A program made the position numbers and the translations under genes. Shown piece after piece: positions 24,659 to 36,000 of a DNA stretch of 64,000 bases (within the stretch, counting starts at the first letter, position 1; each line of letters begins with the position of its first letter). The notes below the pieces were generated by a model, which did no database searches, had not been told where the DNA came from, and saw nothing but the letters and a program-made list of their open reading frames with translations. Source of the stretch: Marinoscillum luteum (GTDB lineage: Bacteria > Bacteroidota > Bacteroidia > Cytophagales > Cyclobacteriaceae); the NCBI RefSeq assembly GCF_044005705.1, contig NZ_JBIPKE010000012.1, forward strand, positions 1 to 64,000. Direction: 5' to 3'.

Positions 24659-26944
24659 ATGACAAAATACCTAAGCCTGGCGATAATCATTTCCATTATT
24701 TTCGGTAGTTGCACACCTGCTACCGAAACCAATACCATTTCGGACAAGACCATTTCTTACAAAGTGGATAGCCTCATGTCGCTGATGACGCTAGCGGAGA
24801 AAATCGGTCAAACCAACATGTTTAATGGTACATGGGAATTTACAGGTCCTATTCCTGCTGACAATAGCAGTCAGGAGAAGGCTGAGCAAATCAAGAATGG
24901 GATGGTAGGAGCCATGATCAACGTGCTTTCTGCGAAAGCTACCAGAGAAGCTCAGAAAATGGCGGTAGAAAATAGCCGCTTAGGGATACCACTGCTTTTT
25001 GGATATGACGTCATACATGGGTACAAGACCATGCTTCCTGTGCCGCTGGCACAGGCTGCTAGTTGGAGTGAGGATGCTGCCCGCCAGGGGGCGGAAATAG
25101 CTGCTAGGGAGGCAGCTTCCGCAGGCCAACACTGGACATTCTCACCAATGATAGATGTGAGCCGGGATGCCCGATGGGGGCGAATCATGGAAAGCGCAGG
25201 AGAAGACCCCTACTTGAGCTCAGTGATGGCCAGAGCGTGGGTGCAGGGATATCAGGGAAAAAGCCTGGCTGATCCTGTTTCCATAGCCGCTTGCGCTAAG
25301 CATTTTGCGGCCTATGGTTTTGCAGAAGCAGGCAGAGACTACAATACCGTGGATATATCGGATCAGACATTGTACAATGTTGTTTTTCCACCGTTCAAGG
25401 CCGCATCTGATGCAGGTGTGGCTACTTTTATGAATGCATTCAATGAAATTAACGGAGTTCCGGCCACAGGGAGCACGTTCTTACAGCGTGACATTCTTAA
25501 GGGGGCCTGGGGATTTGAGGGGTTCATGGTCTCTGATTGGGGATCCATAGGAGAGATGGTGACTCATGGGTTTGCACGGGATAATAAGCATGCTGCGGAG
25601 CTGGCAATGAATGCCGGTAGTGATATGGACATGGAATCTCGCGCATACGAACGAGAGTTGGAAGGGCTTATAACAGAGGGTAAGGTAGATATAGTGGCGC
25701 TGGATGATGCCGTAAAACGAATTTTGAAATTGAAGTATGCACTGGGCCTGTTTGAGGATCCTTATCGGTACTGTGATGAGCAAAGAGAGAAGGAAACCTT
25801 GCTGGCTGTGGAAAATTTGCAGGGCGCCAGGGAAATTGCTCGAAAAACAATGGTTTTGTTTAAAAATGAAAACAATATTCTTCCCTTATCTAAAGAAGTG
25901 AAGTCCGTTGCAGTGATAGGGCAACTCGCTGGTAGTAAGGATATTCCTCTTGGAAACTGGAGAGGTCAGGCAGTCACTAATTCTGCTGTTTCTTTATTGG
26001 AGGGTGTACAAAGTGCGGTGAGTGATCAGTCAAAAGTGGCTTTCGCAGAAGGGTATATTCTTTCCACGGGCACAAGGGACTTTATCCATGAGTTGGATAT
26101 TCAGCCAGGGGACGAAAGCGGGTTTGCTGAAGCCATCAGGTTAGCCAAATCCTCCGAAGTGGTGATCATGGCTGTTGGTGAAGATTGTTTTCAGACAGGT
26201 GAGGGCAGGAGTCAGGCTGACATTGCACTCAAAGGAAATCAGCAGCAGCTGTTAATGGAGGTTTTAAAAGTCAATAAAAACGTGATTGTGGTATTGATGA
26301 ACGGCAGGCCATTGGCTATTCCTGAGGTTATGGATCAGGCCCCGGCAATTATCGAAGCATGGTTCGCCGGGTCTGAGGCAGGCAATGCCATTGCTGATGT
26401 GATTTTTGGAGATTATAACCCTTCAGGTAAGCTTCCGGTATCATTCCCTCACCATGTAGGTCAGGAGCCTCTGCACTACGACCGCAAGAATACAGGAAGA
26501 CCTGTTACTAATGACTTTGATAGTGGGCTTGTCTTTTGGTCGCACTACACAGATGCACCCACAGAATCTTTGCTTCCATTTGGGTTTGGGTTGAGTTATT
26601 CCACGTTTGAATATTCCAACTTTTCCGTTACCCCAAAGGAGAAAGGAGCGACCGTCACCGTGGATGTTACCAATTCATCCAAAATAGATGGAACGGAGAC
26701 GGTTCAGGTTTACGTTCGGGATGTCGTGGCCACTGTGACACAACCCGTCAAGCGACTGGTGGATTTTCAGCAAATGGAGGTATCAGCAGGAGAGACCAGA
26801 AAAGTTACTTTCGACCTATCAGAGGAGGACTTTGGTTTTTATCATAAAAACTATGACTTCTACGCAGAAGATGGTGTGTTCGATGTAATGATAGGAGGAA
26901 ACTCCAGAGATTTACAGTCTATAGGGGTAACCCTCTCATTCTGA
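24659..26944 (+). CDS. GH3 beta-glucosidase (BglX-like)
   Basis: 761 residues with a lipoprotein signal (IISIIFGSCTPATE). The GH3 N-terminal barrel includes GYDVIHGYKTMLPVPLAQA, KHFAAYG and the nucleophile segment GFMVSDWGS (Asp293). The GH3 C-terminal domain has VMAVGEDCFQTGEGRSQAD, and a fibronectin-like domain closes the protein (about 665-761). This is the BglX architecture, which releases glucose from the non-reducing end of beta-glucan oligosaccharides, probably in the periplasm. As the last gene of the locus it completes the degradation begun by the two GH16 enzymes. The acid/base residue was not assigned. Confidence 0.95.
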   Translation: MTKYLSLAIIISIIFGSCTPATETNTISDKTISYKVDSLMSLMTLAEKIGQTNMFNGTWEFTGPIPADNSSQEKAEQIKNGMVGAMINVLSAKATREAQKMAVENSRLGIPLLFGYDVIHGYKTMLPVPLAQAASWSEDAARQGAEIAAREAASAGQHWTFSPMIDVSRDARWGRIMESAGEDPYLSSVMARAWVQGYQGKSLADPVSIAACAKHFAAYGFAEAGRDYNTVDISDQTLYNVVFPPFKAASDAGVATFMNAFNEINGVPATGSTFLQRDILKGAWGFEGFMVSDWGSIGEMVTHGFARDNKHAAELAMNAGSDMDMESRAYERELEGLITEGKVDIVALDDAVKRILKLKYALGLFEDPYRYCDEQREKETLLAVENLQGAREIARKTMVLFKNENNILPLSKEVKSVAVIGQLAGSKDIPLGNWRGQAVTNSAVSLLEGVQSAVSDQSKVAFAEGYILSTGTRDFIHELDIQPGDESGFAEAIRLAKSSEVVIMAVGEDCFQTGEGRSQADIALKGNQQQLLMEVLKVNKNVIVVLMNGRPLAIPEVMDQAPAIIEAWFAGSEAGNAIADVIFGDYNPSGKLPVSFPHHVGQEPLHYDRKNTGRPVTNDFDSGLVFWSHYTDAPTESLLPFGFGLSYSTFEYSNFSVTPKEKGATVTVDVTNSSKIDGTETVQVYVRDVVATVTQPVKRLVDFQQMEVSAGETRKVTFDLSEEDFGFYHKNYDFYAEDGVFDVMIGGNSRDLQSIGVTLSF

Positions 26945-27017
26945 GCACTCAGCAGCTGCTTGTCCATTGTTTGTGAGGATAATTTGGTGAAATTCAGGTG
27001 GTTTGGTTCCTAAAGAA

Positions 27018-27036
27018 TACCTAAAATAGGGGGTTG
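27018..27036 (+). promoter_or_regulatory. TACC-N8-GGKR element upstream of the giant LRR gene
   Basis: TACCTAAAATAGGGGGTTG agrees at 15 of 19 positions with the element at 50547-50565, including the TTG that would serve as -33. A good TAnnTTTG box was not found at the matching distance here; TACTTAGT at 27058 is the nearest candidate. Confidence 0.4.
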
Positions 27037-27098
27037 CTATTATAAATATTTTTAAGGTACTTAGTACTTTACAAAGAATTTACACGAACAGCATTTCT

Positions 27099-30000
27099 AT
27101 GAAGACCAAGATTATCACCGCATCGATTGTAGTTTTATCCCTGATTGCTAATGTGTTGGATGCTCAGGAGATAAGGAAGGCTACTGAATCTGAAATTTCC
27201 ACTTATAAGGAACAGCTGAGTAAAAAAACGGAGGAACACAGGACTGACCTGACGGTTAATCCTTCTGCCAATACTACCAATGTGGCACAGTCCACTCCCA
27301 AGGCTCAGGAGCAGACCTCTGCCCAGAAGATTGAGGAAAAAATGGCCCTTGAAAATACTGATAAGTCTATTGAATACCGCGAGCTGGCGCTAGAACGTGT
27401 TATTAAGGAGTTCAATGAGAAAAAGCAAAAGCCAATGCAGGATGTGGGACAGCCTTCATTTGAGCGGGTGACCCCAAAATCGGCGGAGGATTTAAAGGAG
27501 TCTGATGATGTTTTTTTAGAAGATGAAGATCTAAAGGCCCTTAAGCTTTCCATCCACCAAAAAAATATTGATGCTCAAAAAAGACTCATAGAAAATGGCT
27601 TTGGTTCGGCTAATGAACGAAGCTCAGTGCGCAACACCAAAGCGGCTGAGATTAAACCCACTAACACTAAAGGTGACTCATGGTATCAGTCACTTGCTGG
27701 AGGCTCCCAATCTCATACTGAGGGTACCTGGGAAGATCGGGAAGAAGAATTGAGACAGCAAGCCAGGGAAAGATCCAAGGAAAAGGCCACAAGGGATTCA
27801 AGACAAACCGAACGTATCGGTTTTCAAGCTGACTCTACGGTGACTTCCGATTCACTGGCTTTGGTGGATTTATACTTTGCGTTGAATGGAGATTTTTGGT
27901 ATGATAATGCCAACTGGCTATCTGGTCCTGTCAATACCTGGTCAGGTGTAGACTGGGCTAGTTACGAGTATGAAGTGGTAGGAGATACAAGCTCGACCTT
28001 CAAAACAGTAGTGTTTGTGACAGGATTGACCCTATATGATAATAATCTTTCGGGTGCTTTACCAGCTTCTATCGGTGATTTGGATTCATTGTCTTATTTG
28101 AATTTGGGTTATAATTCGATTACCGGGGATCTGCCAGCAGAAATAGGCAACCTGACCAAGCTAAGTTACCTTGATATAGGAGGTAATTTCTTCACCTCAC
28201 TGCCTGGTACAATTGGTAATCTTACAAACCTGAATGGTTTAAGTATTTGGAATAGAACCTATGATAACGAAGGTTATTTTGTCACGGATGGAATGACTGA
28301 TCTGCCCACAAGTCTGTGGACGCTTACTCAGATTAACAGTCTGGATCTGGGAGGACATCAATTAAGTAGCATTCCAGGTGAGTTGGGCAACCTTACCAAT
28401 CTTGGATACTTATGGCTCTGGGGTAACGCTCTTCAAAGCCTTCCTACATCCATTGGTAATCTGGCGAACCTGGAGGTTTTATATCTGGATGGTAATCAAA
28501 TCACATCTGTTCCTTCTGAGATCGGCAGTCTTACCAAACTAAGAGAATTAAATTTAGGTCAAAACCAACTAACCGAACTTCCGGAAGCTATCGGAAGCCT
28601 GGATTCGCTCCGTTATTTGTATGCTCACAACAATCAACTTACGTCGCTGCCTACAGGGATAGGAAGCTTACCGAAATTGGAATACATTGGTCTTTGGCAC
28701 AACTTCCTGACCACTGATATTTCCGATTTCTTTGGGTTAAGCACTTTGCAATCATTGGTTATTTATGACAATCAACTCACAGGAACACTCGATGGTGTTT
28801 CAGGATTAACCAATATTCATGAACTTTCTATTGGGTCAAATCAAATCAGTGGGAGTATCCCACCGGAAATTGGATCGCTAACAAATTTGAATTACCTGTG
28901 GGTGGATAATAACCAGTTAAGTGGTTCACTACCGGCCGAACTTTTCGAGTTACCTGCCATTCAGCAAATTGATGTTGGCTATAATCAGATTACAGGAGAA
29001 TTCCCCGTGACCTCAGGAACAGAGTCTTTATACCAGTTAAGATTAGGTGGAAATGGAATCACCGCACTCTCCTCAGGTATTGGAAACTTCCCAGGCCTGG
29101 TTTCATTGTCTATCGAGTTCAATGAAATTAGCGGTTCTTTGCCCGCGGAATTAAGTGGGGACACATCCCTCGTTTATTTTTATGCCTATCGTAATCAGCT
29201 TTCAGGCACTATTCCTGAATCTTACTCTAGTCTGACTCATCTGGCGGAACTGGTGCTTGACGATAACCTGTTCGACGGGGAGCTGCCAACTGCTATCGGT
29301 AGCTGGACGGAAATGTCCATCTTCAGTATCTCTCGAAATGGCTTTGTTGGAGCCGTTCCTGCGTCATTGAATAATCTGGAGTTTTTGCAGGAGTTATGGA
29401 TAGACAATAACCAACTCACCAGTCTTCCCGATTTGAGTGGACTATACTCTTTGTCGGGTGTTTGGGCGTATAACAATTACTTCGAGTTTGATGACTTTGA
29501 GCCGTTGATGCAGACCTACGCCGGGTTCAATTTAGGACCTCAGTATATCCCGGAACCTACTTTTGAGATTGTATCTGAGGGAACGGAGGTATTAATTGAT
29601 GCTACTGTTGGTGGAAGCCAGAATCACTATCAGTGGTACTTCAACGGAGAGTGGCTCGACGCAGGTGATACTTCAGTATTGGTGATTTCAAATTTGAATC
29701 GTGAATCAGCTGGTACCTACTGGTGCGAAATTTATAATGATTCGGTCACTAATCAGACGGGTCTCCATTTGTATAGTGGGGATCAGACCTATTGGATTTC
29801 GGCACCCGTAACCCAAGGCGATTCGCTTGCCCTGGTGGATATATACAAGGCCACCCGTGGCAGGGACTGGTATAACGCCAACAATTGGCTGAAGTCGCCG
29901 GTGGCGATGTGGGAAGGTGTATTTCTGAAAGATGGGAGGGTGACCAAATTAGATTTGTATGATAAAAATATGCAACGTGGCTTACCTCCTTCTATTGGGG

Positions 30001-33000
30001 ATTTGGACGCCCTGGAGTGGTTAAGTTTATACTATAATCCTGGCCTACAATCCATACCCGGGGAGTTGTATTCTCTTACCAACCTCCATTATTTGGATTT
30101 GGACATTACAGGTATTACTAAAATTTCGCCATCTATTAGTCTTCTCACCAACATGGATACCCTTTGGATTGGGGGAAACAATTACGAAACCAAAATTCCC
30201 GTAGAGGTTTTCAGTCTTACGAAACTCAAAGTACTGGAAATGGCTGGTGCCGGATTTAGAGGAGCTATTCCAAATGAAATAGGATCATTGACTGAGCTAG
30301 AAGCCTTGTGGATCAGTAATATGCCAAAAGTGAGAGGAGATATCCCTGCTTCAATGGCATCCCTGTCTAAATTGTCGTTTTTGAACTTGTCCGGTACACC
30401 TTTTACAGGAGGGCTGGAGAATATTGCCGGGATTACCAGTCTGAAATCGCTATTTCTCTACAACAGCCCGCTTGCTCTGACCACTTTGCCTTCCAGCTTG
30501 TCGGGCCTGACGAATCTTGAGAGCCTCAATATGAGTGGTGGAGATTTTTCTGCTGGACTTCCTGCTGTGATTTGGGAGTTCAACCAGCTGAAGAGGTTGA
30601 CCTTGGCTTATATGCAGATAACTGAGGTGCCGGCAGAGTTATCTGTCCTGAGTCTTGAATACCTCAATATTGGAAATAATTCTATTACTGGTGGGCTTCC
30701 TGCAGATATGAACGTGGATCAAATGAAGTATATCTACTTTCATAACAACGAGATAGATGATATTTCGGTGTTGGAAAATGCCAGCTTATTAGAGACCTTG
30801 ATAGGATATAATAACCGTCTGGACTTTGCAGACCTCACTCCACTGGTCTCTTATTTTGAAAACAATCAGGGATTCTTTGATGTCTCTTATCAACAGCCTT
30901 TGCCAGTCTCTTCTGACTACATTCAATTGTCCGTAGGAGAGTCACTTAATCTCAGTGTAGATATTACACCTGATAGCATTACCTATATTGATTGGTTTCA
31001 TAATGGGTCCTATGTGGGCTCTGGTACTACATTCACTATAGATTCAGTCACCAATCCACATTCAGATGGGTACTATGAAGCCTATCTCTATCACGACGTG
31101 ATCTCATCTCTGGCAGGGTTACAGCTTTACACTCCACCTGTGGAAGTACAGGTAGTGGAAGCAGTATTGGAGGCAGATTCTTCAGCTTTGGTTGCATTTT
31201 ACAATACTATAGACAACTCATCCGAGCGATTGTATAATTGGCTAGAGGGTCCGGTGGAAACCTGGGAAGGGGTAGAAGCTTACGGGGGCAGGGTGTATGG
31301 ACTTAGCCTATATGGACTAGAAGGAAGCTTATCCGGAACTGCCCTGTCAGGTTTGGATGCTTTGTCTTTCATTTCGATATACGGAGGAAACCTCACGGGA
31401 GGCATTCCAGCTGAAATCTTTTCATTACCCAACCTTAATTTTATTGATCTGGCATACAACAATCTATCGGGGAGCATACCTCTGGAGATTGGCAACGCTT
31501 CTCAATTAGGTTATATTGGGTTTTCCGGAAACTTGCTGTCAGGTGCCATCCCTTCAGAAATTGGCCAAATAGGTAATCTTCATGAGCTCTTCTTAGACAA
31601 CAACCGACTGACCGGAGCAGTACCTGAGAGTTTTAATCAGGTTCAGTGGGGTGCTCTTGGGTTAGACAGAAACCATCTGGAGGACCTTCCTGCAGGGCTG
31701 GATACGGCTCTGATGTACGCCTATCATGTGAACTTTGAATATAATCAGTTTGATTATGAAGATTTAGCACGAGCCTCGGGTAACACAGTTTATTCAGATT
31801 ATACTTATGCTCCTCAGGAAAGCACACGGGATATTTACTTCACGGGTGATGCCACGGTGGGTGGTACAGTTACGCTTCATGCTGAGCGTCAGGACCCCAA
31901 TGACGAGTTTTACTGGTATAAGGGGGATAAGTATTCTTTTGAACCCTATTATTTTGAGTTTGGGTATACTGGTACTGATTCTACATTCACCTTTACCATA
32001 GATTCAGACTGGGATCAGACCAAGTATATGGCTGTCGTAAGAAATTCGGGCTATAAAAACGGTGATTATCGCTTCCTTTCTAGCCAGTTGGTTGTTGATC
32101 CATATGAAAGAAGATTTGCATCCTCCATGTCGGCTAGTCCTATTGAGGCGAGTAGCTTGGGATCTGATATAGGTGGAGTGGGAGCACCCGATACACCACC
32201 TATTATGGAGGGTGAAGGCTGGGAATGGTGGCTCTATGATAGCTGGTGGCATAATGCCATTGAGCCCGATTTGGACACGTTGAAAATGTATTATTCAGAC
32301 AGTGCGATTGCCATCGATTATGTGAGACTTCATTCTCCGGGTGGTGAACTAAATGTCACCACAATGACCCTTCATGGCACTGGTGGTGAAAAACTTGTAG
32401 TACCTGTATATCGGGAAATTTATCAACATGAAAACCAGCTGAAATTTCCGAAAACAAGTTTTGCCGTAAATCAGATAGACTTTGCTGTGACTAATGGTTC
32501 AGTTGATGCTATAGAAATTGGTGATTCAGGAGCCGATGGGATTGATCCACCGATCTTAAGTGATTTTTATACGGAAATAGGTAGGGATTACCTTTTTGTA
32601 GAAGTGATTAATCCGGGATTTGCGGACTATATCGTTCTGGAGAGAGGTACTGATGGGGTGAATTTTGACGTGATTGATACCATAGGTTTTACCGGCTGGT
32701 ATTTCGATGCGGTTTCACCAGGCACTTACTATTATAGAGCAAAAGCAGGTTATCCTACTTTCGGAGCTGAGAGTGGTTACTCAAATGTCCTGGAGACAGG
32801 TAATTGTAACCCTGTAGTTCCTTTGGATAAGGTTTGGGCTGGTGTGAGTACTGGCTTGGGTGATTATGAAGGAATCACGAGCACCAGGGACTCTGTGTTT
32901 ATTTATGAATCATGGAGCTACGCCACCTTCAATGTGTCGGATATGACAGCTGGCTGGTATGATCAATTCTGGGGCTATCATGAGGAGCTTGGTTTCTTTA

Positions 33001-36000
33001 GGGAGAAATGTGATAATTTGAGTGGCTATTCTGAATACGGACAAGTATCTGAGGTCAGTGCAGTGTATGAGAATGATACCCTTTATTTGGAATGGAAGGA
33101 TTTTGGAAACAACCTTCATGTAATATCTAAATTCTACGTGATAGGGGATGCTCCCGAAAATGAGTTGTACGAATTGTATGAGCCTGAAAATGTTACTGCT
33201 TATCTAATGAGCAGTGCCTCAATAGGGCTTACCTGGAACTCCTCGGATGGCGCCAGCGAATTTGTCATTCAAAGGTCAGAAGGTGATGCCACCAATTTTG
33301 CGAATGTAGATACCGTAACCAATCAGCTAAAATATGCAGATGTCAATACACTAGACGGTAGACACTACTACTATAGGGTGATCGCTAAGTCGGGCAACCT
33401 TACTTCATATCCTTCGGAAGAAGCTAATATCATTCATAAAGCATCGCTATTTGAACCTGTTTCCAACGCAGTGACAGAAGATATTACCAGAACGAGTTAT
33501 GGCGGGTCATGGGCAGATTTTGATGGAGATGGCGATGATGATCTTTATGTCACAAATGCATTTGAGCTTGCAGCGAATTTCCTTTATGAAAACACGGGAA
33601 ATGGTACTTTCAAAAAGATCATAGGGACGATAGCCACTACGGAAATCGGATTTACCAGATCTGCATCATGGGGAGACTATGACAATGACGGGTTTACGGA
33701 CCTCTTCGTGCCATTTAATGGAGAAGGAGATAGAGTTTATAGAAATACCGGAAGCAAGAGTTTTGTGAAAACGAACGCCGTTGTGGCTACCACTACGACA
33801 GATTTTGGATCAGAATCGGGTGTTTGGGTGGATCTGGATAATGACGGAAACCTTGATCTCGTTACTTCTGCAGGTTTTGTCTTTACCAATGATGGTGCCG
33901 GCGCTCTGGCTCTGTCAGCTACATTAGAATCTCCTGATGGTTTGCTTCCTGACTTGCCAATACTTATCTGGACAGTGAGCAATGTTGATTTTGATAATGA
34001 TGGTGATCAGGATATCTATTTCACAGGAGACCAGCAGAACATGCTCTTTGTGAACGATGGCACCGGTCAGTTATCCTATGTGGAGAACACCATTTCTAAC
34101 GATTTTGTAAGAGGTCGGGGCTACACCTGGGCAGATTTCAATAATGACGGTTTCCTTGATTTGATCACTGGCGACCGAAATACAGAGGCCCTTGGTATGT
34201 ACCTCAATGATCAGAGTGGTGGTTTTGAGTTTTTGCATATTACTGCGCTGACCAATGACTATGATGGAGAAGATGATGTTCAATTTGGTAGAGGATACAC
34301 CAGTGGTGACATGAATAATGATGGTTGGCAAGATCTGGTTTGGACCATAGAAGATAGGGCTTATATTCTCTATAATGCGGGTAATCTCACTTTTGACCTG
34401 GTAGATGTGGATGAGCAGGCATTCCCGGCTACCAACATTTTCTCACACGTTTCACTGGCTGATGTGAATGGAGATGGTGCATTGGATATCTTCTTGCCTA
34501 ATCAGGATTTCAATGGACACAACTATATCTATGTGAACAATGTGAAAACCAACAACTGGATTAGCGTAAAGCTGAAGGGAATTGAATCGAATAGATCCGG
34601 TATTGGTGGACGAGTAAGGGTGAAGGCGAACAATACCTGGCAGGTTCAGGCCGTGACTTCTCAAAATGGTATTAGCAGTGGTAATAGTTTGCGAACAGAA
34701 TTCGGAATAGGAACCGCCACGGTGGTTGATAGTATCGCCGTGGATTGGCCATCAGGTCTTACCACCTATGCACTGAATGTTACACCAAATAAGTTCATGA
34801 CCATGGTGGAGGTTCCAGTGGCATCCGGACCTACAGTAAATGAGGGCGATTCTACAGCCCTGGTAGCACTCTATAATGGTACTGCTGGTGCTGGTTGGAT
34901 TAAGAATGAGGGCTGGTTGGAAGGATCTCCACTCGCATGGGAAGGAGCTAACTTTGATGACAATGGAAGGCTGGTTTCACTGATTCTTAATGATAACAAC
35001 CTGGTTGGAACGATTCCTACAGAGATTACCAACCTTACTGCGTTGGAGGTGCTGGATCTTAGTGGAAACCAACTAACCGGAAAAATTCCGGAAGCACTGG
35101 GTAATATGACCACTCTTTATAACCTTTCGTTGAATGATAATCAACTGCAAGGAACCATACCAGCTTCTGTGGGGTCTTTGGTCAATCTTCAAAACCTGGA
35201 TTTGTACAACAATAACTTCCTGGGAGAACTACCTGCTACTTTAGGTAGCTTATCTGAATTGAGACAATTTGAGATCCATAACAATGGCTTCATCGGTTTT
35301 GTGCCAGCCAATATTGGTACGTTGACCAATTTGCAAGTATTGCGTTTGGATCACAATGATTTTGAAGGACCTCTACCTGAAGGATTGGGAGGCATGGCAA
35401 GTTTGCAAGTACTTTATGTGAATGACAACCACTTCACAGAGTCACTTCCCGCTACTCTCGGAGGGCTTAGTGAGCTGTTGCAGTTGAAGGTTCAGAATAA
35501 TGAGTTTTCAGGGGATCTGCCTGCGAGCTTGTCTGCGCTTACGGGTATTCAATACATAGATATTAGTAATAACCTCTTTTCTGGCTCATTGAGTCCATTG
35601 GCTGAGTTGGATACTATTTATTATCTAAACGCTGACAGAAACAGGTTCACCGCTCTTCCCGATTTCGCTTCTAATTCTGCTGATACCATTTATGTAAGGA
35701 ATAATTCGCTTGATTTCGAAGGGTTTGAGTTGAACGCGAGTTTGATCCAGGATGGAAGGCTTTTGGTTAACCCTCAGGATTCTCTTTTTGCCAGAGTAGA
35801 CTCACTTCACAATGTAGGGGTCGGGATTGAGATCTTCTTCGAAATAGGAGGAGCCTCAAATAGCTATACCTGGAAGTTTAATGGCGAGGTGCTCGAATCC
35901 AGTGATGGCATTGATGTTTTTGAGAGCTCAGTGTTGATTGCGAGTCCTGATACTCCTAACGAAGGTGAATATATTTTGGAGATTACCAATGAAAGCTTCC

